Shown: in pieces, positions 1 through 7,644 of the stretch
Layout of the letters: each line of letters starts with the position of its first letter
Numbering within the stretch: the stretch's first letter is position 1
Origin: Brevibacillus fortis
GTDB taxonomy: Bacteria > Bacillota > Bacilli > Brevibacillales > Brevibacillaceae
NCBI RefSeq assembly: GCF_003013395.1
Contig: NZ_PXZM01000063.1
Location: 1 to 40,479, forward strand
Reading direction: 5' to 3'
Length of the DNA: 40,479 nucleotides
Notes under the pieces: generated by a model
Seen by the model: the letters and a program-made list of their open reading frames with translations, nothing else
Told to the model about the DNA's origin: nothing
Database searches by the model: none
Position numbers and translations under genes: made by a program

Positions 1-56
1 CTAACGGGTAACAGTTCACAGTTCTAGCTGACGGTCTTTTTCATAGATGTTACTTC

Positions 57-749
57 TTACATCGACAAAACCCCGCCATAGATCGGCTCCTGTTGCGTTT
101 TTTGTCCCCAGGTACGTGTTCCGTATTCGAAATGCCACCATTCTTTCGGATAGTTGACGAAACCAGCAGCGGTCATCAAGTGATAGAGCAGTCGGCGATT
201 GTCTCGAATCTCGATGTCTTTTTGCGCAGGATGTACGAGTTCTTCATAGTAGCAAGTCGCTGCTTTTTCACTGAAATCATCGAAGTCTGTCCCCATCGCA
301 AGCCAGCCATCTGGTCCTGCGATAGTCAGATCGACTGCGCCACCAGATAGGTGAGGGGACGGTTTGGAGAGGTCTGTTGTTGGATAAGCGACGAATTTGC
401 TCAATTCTTCCGTGAGGGCGGGGCCTTCCTGCCAGCCTTGTAAAAGCAAGGCTTCACGGAAACGTTCATACAACGATGCTTGTACCTCGAACGAGCGCCA
501 GCCGTCCAACACGACAAGCTTGTAGCCAACAGGCAGTTGCGCGGCTGCCATGGCGAGCTTATGTGCTGCCCCTTCTCGCAAAAAAGCTTCTGGCTGCGTT
601 CCGGCATAGCCCTCGTGGTAGTAGGCTGGATAAACCGTGATTTGGGCAGAAAGGGAAGAGAGCGGGATCATCGGTTCGCCACATTCTCTGATCGGCAGTG
701 GGCTTGGCAGGACCATGTCTGGCTTTTTTGGAATAGGAGGAAATAGCAT
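57..749 (-). CDS. D-alanyl-D-alanine dipeptidase (VanX/DdpX type, peptidase M15D)
   Basis: This 230-residue protein carries the zinc-dipeptidase signature of the VanX family. SPHLSGGAVD at residues 131-140 supplies the H133 and D140 ligands, EWWH at 203-206 supplies the catalytic Glu and the third ligand His206, and the GWRS segment near residue 85 matches the conserved active-site Arg region. The family cleaves D-Ala-D-Ala dipeptide. In glycopeptide-resistant bacteria this starves the cell-wall precursor pool; elsewhere it scavenges wall dipeptide. No signal peptide is visible, so it is probably cytoplasmic. The ATG start is preceded by GGTGAG at a usual spacing. No vanH, vanA or vanRS genes lie nearby, so a housekeeping or recycling role is more likely than resistance. 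It reads away from the cobalamin operon. Confidence 0.88.
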   Translation of the reverse strand: MLFPPIPKKPDMVLPSPLPIRECGEPMIPLSSLSAQITVYPAYYHEGYAGTQPEAFLREGAAHKLAMAAAQLPVGYKLVVLDGWRSFEVQASLYERFREALLLQGWQEGPALTEELSKFVAYPTTDLSKPSPHLSGGAVDLTIAGPDGWLAMGTDFDDFSEKAATCYYEELVHPAQKDIEIRDNRRLLYHLMTAAGFVNYPKEWWHFEYGTRTWGQKTQQEPIYGGVLSM

Positions 750-859
750 GACTGCTCACCACTTTCGATTGTTTTGCCAATAGGGTAACGAAAATCGTCA
801 GCTAAGTAAACGGTGATGATATGAAATTTTCTGCAAATAGATACCTGCGACGAATCGGC

Positions 860-891
860 AGCTTTTGCTTGAATCCTCGGTAGCTTTTGCT
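860..891 (+). repeat. Direct repeat AGCTTTTGCT, two copies, over the cobalamin promoter
   Basis: The 10-base sequence AGCTTTTGCT occurs exactly twice, at 860-869 and 882-891. The start-to-start distance is 22 bases, about two helical turns. The copies bracket the proposed -35/-10 spacer of the cobalamin promoter. A repeat with helical spacing in this position could be a protein-binding site, but no family is recognised. Confidence 0.45.
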
Positions 892-896
892 ATTAT
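869..896 (+). promoter_or_regulatory. Putative sigma-A promoter of the cobalamin operon
   Basis: TTGAAT at 869-874 and TATTAT at 891-896 are separated by 16 bases and lie about 50 bases upstream of the riboswitch. They are the best -35/-10 pair in the 750-945 interval and point at the riboswitch leader. The assignment rests on consensus match and position only. Confidence 0.5.
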
Positions 897-945
897 TAAA
901 GCAAGTGCTTGTCAACGAAACGAATGACATTTACATATGGAAGAG

Positions 946-1136
946 AAACAGGTCCTTGTTTTTGCGAAACCGATTCGCAGGAGCGAGGTTAAAAGGGAAG
1001 TTTGGTGAAAAACCAACGCGGTCCCGCCACTGTAAGAGAGTAGCTATTCTTCAAGGCATCATGCCATCCACTGCCCATCCGGGAGCGGGAAGGAGAAGAA
1101 GAGCGATGATCCTCAAGCCAGGAGACCTGCCTGTTT
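946..1136 (+). ncRNA. Cobalamin riboswitch (B12 element)
   Basis: The leader contains the conserved B12-element core: AAAAGGGAAG near 991, GGTGAAA near 1004, the B12 box around GCCACTG (1026-1032), and AAGCCAGGAGACCTGCC near 1115-1131. A closing P1 helix is formed by AAACAGG (946-952) with CCTGTTT (1130-1136). The class binds adenosylcobalamin or related corrinoids and shuts down downstream expression. Here an intrinsic terminator follows about 65 bases later and the first gene is a cobalamin gene, so control by premature termination is the natural reading. The ligand subtype cannot be decided by eye. Confidence 0.95.
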
Positions 1137-1200
1137 TATGTTTACACTGATTTCCTTCGGGTCAAAGGAAGAGGTGAGGATTGTTGCTTTTCAGCTATCC

Positions 1201-1247
1201 GCGCTTTGTTTTTCCTTACGTACTAGGGGAAACAGAGCGCTTTTTTT
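1201..1247 (+). terminator. Riboswitch-controlled intrinsic terminator
   Basis: A long stem pairs GCGCTTTGTTTTTCC (1201-1215) with GGGGAAACAGAGCGC (1226-1240), allowing G-U pairs, and is followed directly by seven T residues (1241-1247). It lies between the riboswitch and the first operon gene, as expected for the expression platform. A competing antiterminator is not obvious. Confidence 0.85.
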
Positions 1248-1311
1248 GTTGGCTTCGGAAAGTATGGATCAAACAGCGGAGTAAAATACGTCACTTTTTG
1301 AGGTGGTAACG

Positions 1312-1860
1312 ATGGAGAAAAACGATAAGAAGCGGGGCTTACTTCTCGTTTACACAGGAGACGGCAAAGGAAAAACAACGGCAGCAGTCGGGTTGGCTGT
1401 GCGGGCGACAGGGCGCGGGAAAAAGGTGCTGATGGTTCAATTCATCAAGTCGCCGGAGCGTACATACGGAGAAAAGATTATTTTCGATAAATTGGGCATC
1501 GAGATTGTGCAAAAGGGCATCGGCTTCACATGGACGAAGACACCGGAGGAGCATCGCCAGGCACTGAAAGAAGCGTGGGCGTTTGCGAGCGAAAAGCTTT
1601 CTTCTGGAGAGTACGATGTCGTTATTCTGGATGAGCTGAACAATGCATTGGCGATTGACCGCTTCCCGATTGATGATGTGTTGCCATTGTCCGATGTGTT
1701 GGAAGCGATTCAAAACAGGCCAAGTCATATCCACCTCGTCATTACGGGGCGAAGTGCGAAGCAGGAGATTTTGGACATAGCCGATCTGGTGACAGAAATG
1801 AAGCCGATCAAGCATTACTATGATGAAGGGATTCCGGCTGTGCTGGGGGTAGAGTTTTGA
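1312..1860 (+). CDS. cobO: Cob(I)yrinic acid a,c-diamide adenosyltransferase
   Basis: The enzyme transfers the 5'-deoxyadenosyl group of ATP to Co(I) of the corrinoid, making the upper ligand of coenzyme B12. The 182-residue protein has the CobO/BtuR P-loop GDGKGKTT at residues 16-23, followed by the family-typical VGLAVRATGRGKKV segment and an acidic ILDELNNAL motif near residue 105. Family length is about 180-200. An upstream in-frame GTG at 1303 lies inside the GAGGTGG ribosome binding site (1300-1306), so the ATG at 1312, five bases after it, is the better start. It is the first gene after the riboswitch and terminator. Its stop overlaps the TTG start of cobD. Confidence 0.95.
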   Translation: MEKNDKKRGLLLVYTGDGKGKTTAAVGLAVRATGRGKKVLMVQFIKSPERTYGEKIIFDKLGIEIVQKGIGFTWTKTPEEHRQALKEAWAFASEKLSSGEYDVVILDELNNALAIDRFPIDDVLPLSDVLEAIQNRPSHIHLVITGRSAKQEILDIADLVTEMKPIKHYYDEGIPAVLGVEF

Positions 1861-2972
1861 CAAGCGCAGGTGTAATAGAAACGTACGGCCATGGCGGAGA
1901 TGTATGGACAGCAGCGCAGCGCTTCGGGAGAGATCCTGGCCAGTTTCTGGATTACAGTGCCAATATTAATCCGCTGGGGATGCCAGCAAGCGTCCGGGAG
2001 ATGCTGCTGGCATCGCTGGCTGCTGTAGCGCATTACCCAGACCCTGGTCATCGAGTGTTTCGCTGTGCATTGGCGAAACGGCTGCAAGTGCCGGAGGAAT
2101 GGTTGTTGCCTGCCAATGGAGCAGCGGAGGCAATGGCACTAGCTATTCTCGGTCTTTCGCCGCAAACAGTTGGTGTGGTATATCCTTGCTTTTCGGAATA
2201 CGCGCAACTTTCCGAGCAGTACGGTGCTCGTGTCATTGGCTGCTTTGGAAAGGAAGCGAACGGGTACAAGCCCGATCCTGCAGAGCTGTACGCTCTTTTT
2301 ACGAAATCTGACCTCGTTTTTGTCGGGTCGCCAAACAATCCGACGGGAATCCTGTATCAACCGGATGAGCTGCGCCAAATGGCGGAATGGACGAAAGAGA
2401 CCAATACGTGGCTCATCGTGGATGAGGCTTTCCTCGATTTTGTGGAAGAGGAGCGCCAGTATACCTTGGCAACGCAGCTGGAGCGCTTTCCCCGCGTGAT
2501 TTTGATGCGTTCGATGACGAAAATGTACGCGATCCCGGGATTGCGCCTGGGCTATGCGATTGCGCATCCGGATGTCATTGCGAGGATGCGCCAGAAGCAA
2601 GTGAGCTGGAGCGTGAATGCACTGGCCCTTTTGGCTGGAGAACTGTGTTTGCAGGAGCAGGCATACGAGGAACAGACGCGCAGGCTCATAAAAGCAGAAC
2701 GTGCTTATTTGAACGATTGCATCCGAAGTGAGTTGGGCTGGCAGGTATGGCCGGGTGAGGCGAACTTTTTGCTGCTGCGTTCGCCAGAAGGTTTGCCAGC
2801 AGAACAGTTGCAGGCACGGCTCGGCAAAAAAGGCGTTCTGATCCGCAATTGTGCGATGTATCCCGGTTTGACGGCACATGATGTGAGAATTGCAGTGCGT
2901 GGACGAGAGGAAAATGAACGACTTCTGGTAGCGCTCCGCGAGGTCCATGCGGAAGGAAGTGAACAGCGGTGA
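1857..2972 (+). CDS. cobD: L-threonine-O-3-phosphate decarboxylase
   Basis: This is a PLP-dependent class I/II aminotransferase-fold protein of 371 residues. The N-terminal YGHGGD and DYSANINPLG segments are typical of CobD, VGSPNNPTG is the cofactor-binding loop, and SMTKMYAIPG contains the Schiff-base lysine, K222. It makes (R)-1-aminopropan-2-ol phosphate, the arm that CbiB attaches to cobyric acid. The TTG start shares bases with the cobO stop (TTGA) and has a GGGGGT ribosome binding site upstream. No better start exists before the conserved HGGD segment. HisC is the main look-alike, but the N-terminal motif and operon context favour CobD. Confidence 0.93.
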   Translation: MTSAGVIETYGHGGDVWTAAQRFGRDPGQFLDYSANINPLGMPASVREMLLASLAAVAHYPDPGHRVFRCALAKRLQVPEEWLLPANGAAEAMALAILGLSPQTVGVVYPCFSEYAQLSEQYGARVIGCFGKEANGYKPDPAELYALFTKSDLVFVGSPNNPTGILYQPDELRQMAEWTKETNTWLIVDEAFLDFVEEERQYTLATQLERFPRVILMRSMTKMYAIPGLRLGYAIAHPDVIARMRQKQVSWSVNALALLAGELCLQEQAYEEQTRRLIKAERAYLNDCIRSELGWQVWPGEANFLLLRSPEGLPAEQLQARLGKKGVLIRNCAMYPGLTAHDVRIAVRGREENERLLVALREVHAEGSEQR

Positions 2973-3508
2973 GCTTGGTGCTGGTAACCGGTGGTGTCCG
3001 TTCAGGAAAAAGCCGCTACGCGGAAGAGCTTGCGATGACGTTGAGCAGTCGAGTCCTGTACGTGGCGACAGGCAAGGCTTGGGATGATGAAATGAAGCAG
3101 AGAATCGAGCAGCATCAGGCACGTCGTCCGCTGGAATGGGGCTGTGTGGAGGTAGGAAAGCGATTGACCGATTACCACGCATTCAGTGAGCAGTATGATG
3201 TGGTGTTGATCGATTGTCTGTCTACCTGGGTGAGTAATCGGTTGATGAGCGTGGAAGAGTCGGAATGGAGAAGTGCATCACACACGCAAGCCCTGTTGCA
3301 GGAAGCAGAGGCATGGCTGTCCCTCGTACAGAATTCCCCGCAAAAAGTAATTGCCGTCACAAGCGAGGTCGGCTTGGGTGGTGTAGCCTTGAGTCGTTTG
3401 GGCAGATGGTTCGCGGATGTGCTGGGCGATGTCAATCAGAGAAGTGCGCGACAAGCGGACGCCGTCTACGCTGTGTTGTCGGGGATACCGTGGAGGATCA
3501 AAGGATGA
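2969..3508 (+). CDS. cobU: Adenosylcobinamide kinase / cobinamide-phosphate guanylyltransferase
   Basis: This 179-residue bifunctional enzyme phosphorylates adenosylcobinamide and then attaches GMP, giving adenosylcobinamide-GDP for CobS. The P-loop GGVRSGKS is at residues 8-15. YVATGKAWDDEM and the following HQARRP carry the region that includes the family guanylylated histidine. DVVLIDCLSTWVSN resembles the Walker B segment. The length matches the family. The GTG start overlaps the cobD stop by four bases (GTGA), with GGAAGGAAGTG just upstream. The four-base overlap with cobS continues translational coupling. Confidence 0.94.
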   Translation: MSLVLVTGGVRSGKSRYAEELAMTLSSRVLYVATGKAWDDEMKQRIEQHQARRPLEWGCVEVGKRLTDYHAFSEQYDVVLIDCLSTWVSNRLMSVEESEWRSASHTQALLQEAEAWLSLVQNSPQKVIAVTSEVGLGGVALSRLGRWFADVLGDVNQRSARQADAVYAVLSGIPWRIKG

Positions 3509-4245
3509 ATGCATTTTTACACGCGATCTCGTTTTTTACCCGTATTCCGGTCCCGTGGCTTCGTCCTTCAGAGGAAGCATGGAGAAAAAGCGTCAACTGG
3601 TATCCTGCAGTCGGCTTGGTCATAGGTTTATTGCTATGGGGTGTTTATCAGGCGGGATTGTTGCTATTTAGTCCTTGGCTAGCCGCTGTTTTGACGTTGG
3701 TCGCATGGGTTTATGTGACAGGTGGTCTTCATCTAGATGGCTGGATGGATTTAGCGGATGGTCTTGGCAGCGCCAGACCGAGAGAGCGGATACTCGAGAT
3801 CATGAAGGATAGCCGCGTAGGTGCGATGGGCGTTCTTGCTGCGATTATGCTGTTGCTGATCAAGGCGGGTGCAGTCGCTGAGCTGGCGCATCCGGGATGG
3901 GGCAGCTTTTTGATCGTAGCACCAGTAGCAGCGCGGACACATGTGCTTTTGTCGATCAAGCTCTGGCCGTATCTTTCGGCGGACAAAGGGATCGGAAAAG
4001 GCATCAGTGCTGGGCTTTCCGTTTCCTCTATCATCGTGAGCTACATCATCTTGTTTGCCGCAGGATGGTATCTCGGGGGCTTGCAGGTCATTACAGCCAT
4101 TTTCCTGTCGCTGTTGTTCGCTCTATTATTTTCACGCTCGGTTGCTAAAAAACTAGGCGGTTTAAATGGAGACTGCTACGGGGCTGTTATCGAAAGCAGT
4201 GAAGCGGTCGTTCTGCTGGTGTTAGTCGGGAGCTGGTGGTTATGA
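3505..4245 (+). CDS. cobS: Adenosylcobinamide-GDP ribazoletransferase (cobalamin synthase)
   Basis: CobS is the membrane enzyme that joins adenosylcobinamide-GDP to alpha-ribazole (or its phosphate). The 246-residue protein begins MNAFLHAISFFTRIPVP, a typical CobS start. It has several hydrophobic helices and the conserved acidic motif HLDGWMDLADGLGS with DSRVGAMG after it, where the family binds metal. The reading frame is open further upstream, to 3265, but that extension lies inside cobU. The ATG at 3505 overlaps the cobU stop (ATGA) and is the obvious start. It lies next to cobU and cobC, its pathway partners. Confidence 0.94.
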   Translation: MNAFLHAISFFTRIPVPWLRPSEEAWRKSVNWYPAVGLVIGLLLWGVYQAGLLLFSPWLAAVLTLVAWVYVTGGLHLDGWMDLADGLGSARPRERILEIMKDSRVGAMGVLAAIMLLLIKAGAVAELAHPGWGSFLIVAPVAARTHVLLSIKLWPYLSADKGIGKGISAGLSVSSIIVSYIILFAAGWYLGGLQVITAIFLSLLFALLFSRSVAKKLGGLNGDCYGAVIESSEAVVLLVLVGSWWL

Positions 4246-4874
4246 AACTGGTTTGGATACGTCACGGGGAGACAGACAGCAATCGTGAGCATCGATATTT
4301 GGGGCATAGCGACGTTCCTTTGAATGAACGAGGGTATATGCACGCGAGTGATTTGGCAAAGGAATTACCTGTGCTCATCGGGCGACCTGCTGCGATCTAC
4401 GCAAGTGATCTGCTCAGATGCATTCAGACTGCTGAACCGCTCGCAGCTGCTTGGGGACTATCGGTTATTCCGTTTCCTGCGTTGCGAGAGTTGTCTTTTG
4501 GCGAGTGGGAGCTGATGACCTACGACGAGCTGATGCAGACGGACCCTGTGCGAGCCACGAGGTGGTACGACGATCCCATCCGAAATCGCCCTCCACAAGG
4601 GGAGAGTTTGGAAGAGCTGGGGATGCGTGTGGATAGTTGGCTTCGTTCATTGGTGGAGAGAGCGAGCAAGGAGGATGCATCTGATACAGTGGTCATCGTC
4701 ACACATGGCGGCGTGATCCGCTGGTTCCTGGCCGCATGGCTCGAAAACAAGCCTGACCGATATTGGCAGGTCGATGGCGCAACGCATGGAGAGGCTCTGG
4801 TGGCGGAATGTTTGGATGTAGAAGGGCGGAGTTGGGTGCGACAACCCCTGAAGAGTAAGAGAGGGACAACATGA
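4242..4874 (+). CDS. cobC: Alpha-ribazole phosphatase (histidine phosphatase family)
   Basis: The protein of about 210 residues starts MKLVWIRHGETDSN, with the phosphohistidine RHG motif at residues 7-9. A second conserved histidine lies in VIVTHGGVIRW near the C-terminus, giving the phosphoglycerate-mutase-like fold. Placed between cobS and cbiB, it most likely dephosphorylates alpha-ribazole-5'-phosphate or adenosylcobalamin-5'-phosphate. Histidine phosphatases are broad, so the specificity rests on context. An in-frame GTG exists at 4236, but the ATG at 4242 makes the four-base overlap seen elsewhere in this operon. Confidence 0.88.
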   Translation: MKLVWIRHGETDSNREHRYLGHSDVPLNERGYMHASDLAKELPVLIGRPAAIYASDLLRCIQTAEPLAAAWGLSVIPFPALRELSFGEWELMTYDELMQTDPVRATRWYDDPIRNRPPQGESLEELGMRVDSWLRSLVERASKEDASDTVVIVTHGGVIRWFLAAWLENKPDRYWQVDGATHGEALVAECLDVEGRSWVRQPLKSKRGTT

Positions 4875-5821
4875 CAGAAGTATGGATATTGTGTGCGGCC
4901 TACTTGATTGATCGAGTGGTGGGAGATCCCCGGAGTCTGCCACATCCAGTGATTATCATGGGCTGGTGGATTACGAGATTGGAGCGAGTCATACGTTCTC
5001 TCGTCAAAAAGGAGTCGCATTTGAAGCTGGCAGGAATCCTGTTCCCGCTCGTGATCGTTGGTGGCAGCTACGCTGTCGTTTGGCTACTCCTGTGGGGAGC
5101 CACGTTTATTCATCCGGTGCTTGCCTGGATATTGGGAGCCTGGTTGATTTCCACGACGATCGCGATAAAAGGCTTGGCGGATGCCGGGATGGAGATTGCC
5201 CGTCATCTCGTGGCCGGGGATATGGAAGCGGCGAGACGCTCCTTGTCCATGGTAGTCGGACGCGATACAGAGCGGCTGGATGAACCGGAAGTGTGTCGGG
5301 GAGCGGTGGAAACCGTGGCGGAAAACATCGTCGATGCGATCGTCTCTCCGCTGATTTATGCAGCGATTGGGGGAGCACCGTTGGCAATGGCGTATCGTGC
5401 CGCAAACACTCTCGACTCTATGGTGGGCTATAAAAACGAGAAGTATATGAATCTTGGTTGGGCATCCGCCCGCTTTGACGATGTACTGAACTACATACCC
5501 GCCCGTTTGACAGCTTTGTTGCTCGTTGCCGCAAGTTGGCTTGCGCGATTGGATGGGAAGCAGTGCTGGGCAATGATCAGAAGAGATGCGCATTTGCATC
5601 CGAGTCCAAACAGCGGTTTGCCGGAAGCCGGAGTCGCTGGCGCATTAGGCGTGCAGCTCGGGGGACTGAATTATTACCAAGGTGTTGCGTCGAATCGGGC
5701 AAAAATGGGAGATGCGAAGCGACCCTTGCAGGCAAGTGATATTGTCGCGACGATTCGTTTGATGTATCTCGTTTCGCTCTTATGTCTGCTCGTTAGCGTG
5801 ATGATATCGATTTTATTATAA
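4871..5821 (+). CDS. cbiB: Adenosylcobinamide-phosphate synthase
   Basis: CbiB is an integral membrane enzyme that attaches aminopropanol phosphate (the CobD product) to adenosylcobyric acid. The 316-residue sequence begins with the family-typical YLIDRVVGDPRSLPHPVIIMG. It contains GRDTERLDEPEVCRGAVETVAEN, here cited only as a region near residues 133-155, and SPLIYAAIGGAPLAMAYRA near 165-183, both hallmarks of CbiB. Several hydrophobic segments are visible. The ATG overlaps the cobC stop. After it comes a 28-base gap, the first real gap in the operon, with a GGGGAGGGG ribosome binding site for the next gene. Confidence 0.94.
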   Translation: MTEVWILCAAYLIDRVVGDPRSLPHPVIIMGWWITRLERVIRSLVKKESHLKLAGILFPLVIVGGSYAVVWLLLWGATFIHPVLAWILGAWLISTTIAIKGLADAGMEIARHLVAGDMEAARRSLSMVVGRDTERLDEPEVCRGAVETVAENIVDAIVSPLIYAAIGGAPLAMAYRAANTLDSMVGYKNEKYMNLGWASARFDDVLNYIPARLTALLLVAASWLARLDGKQCWAMIRRDAHLHPSPNSGLPEAGVAGALGVQLGGLNYYQGVASNRAKMGDAKRPLQASDIVATIRLMYLVSLLCLLVSVMISILL

Positions 5822-5849
5822 ACAGGTAAGTGAAAAGGGGAGGGGCCTT

Positions 5850-7607
5850 ATGAGCGGCAAGTTGTTTGTGATCGGGTTTGGTCCAGGAAGTTTTGAGCAT
5901 ATCACCAAGCGGGCGCGGGAAGCCTTGCAGGAGTCCGATGTCATTATCGGCTATTCCACCTACGTAGATTTGATCCGCGGACTTTTGACGCATCAGGAAA
6001 TCGTCAGCACAGGGATGACGGAAGAAGTGACGCGTGCACGGGAAGCCGTGCGTCAGGCGGAAGAGGAAGGCAAAAAGGTAGCGGTCATTTCCAGTGGAGA
6101 CTCAGGTGTTTACGGGATGGCAGGTCTCGTATACGAGGTGTTAGTGGAAAAAGGCTGGACAGAAGCAACCGGCGTACCCATCGAAATCGTACCGGGCATC
6201 TCGGCGATCAATTCTTGTGGGGCGATCCTCGGTGCTCCTATCATGCACGATGCATGTACGATCAGTTTGAGCGATCACTTGACGCCGTGGGAATTGATCG
6301 CCAAACGGATTGACGCAGCAGGGATGGCAGACTTTGTTATCGCGCTGTACAACCCGCGTAGCGGACGACGCACACGTCAGATTGTGGAAGCGCAACGCAT
6401 TCTTTTGCAATACCGCTCACCTGATACGCCAGTCGGTATCGTGAAAAGTGCTTATCGCGAGCGCGAAACGGTTGTCGTGACGACCTTGGCGCAAATGCTG
6501 GAGCATGATATCGGCATGTTGACCACCGTGATTATCGGAAATACATCGACGTTTGTATACGACGGCAAAATGATTACGCCGCGCGGCTACCAGCGCAAAT
6601 ACACGCTCTCTGCTGATGAGCAGCCATTGAAGCCGCATCAGCGTCTACGTGTAGAAAACGAGCCTTGGTCGCTTGAGGCATCTGAGGAGAGCGTGTCGTC
6701 GGCTCCGGCAGCACCAGCTACTCCTAAAACAGAAAGACCTATCGCAGTAACCGAGGATAGGGCGACTGCTACCGAACCAGTAAATAGCGCAGCGACAAGT
6801 ACGGCTGTACTGGAAGCCCCGCCTGTTACAGAAGCAGAAGCGCCAAAAGCTCCTTTCGCATGGGCGATGGATGCTTTGAATGCTATCAATGCGGCAAAAG
6901 GAATTGAGACCAAGCCAGCTACAGGGCAGGTCCATCGTCCTGTATCTTCTTTTACGCCAGAGATGATTTTCGAATGTGCAGTAAGTCCGGGTGTTGCCAA
7001 CAAAAAAATCACGCCGTTGCAAATGATGGCGATTGCCGAAGTGGCTGGCGAAAAAGGCGAGATCGAATACACCCCACACCACCAAATGATTTTGCGCGTG
7101 TCGACTTCCAACCCTGACAGCATCACGAGCCGCTTGCGTGAGCTAGGATTGATTCTCAGCCCGATCGGAGACGTTTTGCAGGTAAAAGCGTGTGATTTCT
7201 GCGATGGCGAGAAAAAGGACAGCATTCCTTATGCAGACGAGCTGCACCAAAAGCTGGGTGGAAAAGAAATGCCGAAGGAACTGAAGATCGGCTTCAACGG
7301 CTGCGGGATGGCGTGCTATGGCGCGGTTCAAGAGGACATCGGGATCGTATTCCGAAAAGGAGCGTTCGATTTATTCCTGGGAGCAAAAACGGTGGGGCGC
7401 AATGCACACTCTGGTATTCCGGTAGCAGAAGGCATCGAAAAAGAAGAGATTGTTCCACTAGTGGAGCGAATCGTGAACCGATTCAAAAAAGAAGCATTTC
7501 CGAACGAGCGTTTCCACAAGTTTTTCCAACGAGTAGGTGAGCTGGAGGGCTACGCATGGTATGAGCCAGCAAAAGCTGAAATCGAGAACGCTGCATGCGG
7601 AGATTGA
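5850..7607 (+). CDS. cbiH: Cobalt-factor III C17-methyltransferase fused to an Fe-S nitrite/sulfite-reductase-like domain (CbiH60 type)
   Basis: The N-terminal 245 or so residues are a complete CbiH/CobJ methyltransferase: VIGFGPGS at the start, SSGDSGVYGMAG and EIVPGISAINSCGA in the middle. It performs C17 methylation with ring contraction. A low-complexity Ala/Pro/Glu/Thr linker (about 265-345) leads to a C-terminal domain (about 355-570) with four cysteines arranged as C448-x2-C451 and C485-x3-C489, matching the 4Fe-4S half of nitrite/sulfite reductases. This is the architecture known as CbiH60 in Bacillus megaterium, where the cluster supports ring contraction. At 585 residues it is more than twice the size of plain CbiH. 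The start follows GGGGAGGGG. Confidence 0.93.
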   Translation: MSGKLFVIGFGPGSFEHITKRAREALQESDVIIGYSTYVDLIRGLLTHQEIVSTGMTEEVTRAREAVRQAEEEGKKVAVISSGDSGVYGMAGLVYEVLVEKGWTEATGVPIEIVPGISAINSCGAILGAPIMHDACTISLSDHLTPWELIAKRIDAAGMADFVIALYNPRSGRRTRQIVEAQRILLQYRSPDTPVGIVKSAYRERETVVVTTLAQMLEHDIGMLTTVIIGNTSTFVYDGKMITPRGYQRKYTLSADEQPLKPHQRLRVENEPWSLEASEESVSSAPAAPATPKTERPIAVTEDRATATEPVNSAATSTAVLEAPPVTEAEAPKAPFAWAMDALNAINAAKGIETKPATGQVHRPVSSFTPEMIFECAVSPGVANKKITPLQMMAIAEVAGEKGEIEYTPHHQMILRVSTSNPDSITSRLRELGLILSPIGDVLQVKACDFCDGEKKDSIPYADELHQKLGGKEMPKELKIGFNGCGMACYGAVQEDIGIVFRKGAFDLFLGAKTVGRNAHSGIPVAEGIEKEEIVPLVERIVNRFKKEAFPNERFHKFFQRVGELEGYAWYEPAKAEIENAACGD

Positions 7608-7644
7608 TAGAAGAACACCGAATAAATAACGAGGGGGACATAAA

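Noticed and set aside
1303..1311. GTG at 1303 as the cobO start
   Set aside because: This GTG is part of the GAGGTGG ribosome binding site for the ATG at 1312.
2139..3182. Minus-strand ORF of 347 codons across cobD and cobU
   Set aside because: It runs opposite to two well-supported overlapping genes and has no recognisable domain.
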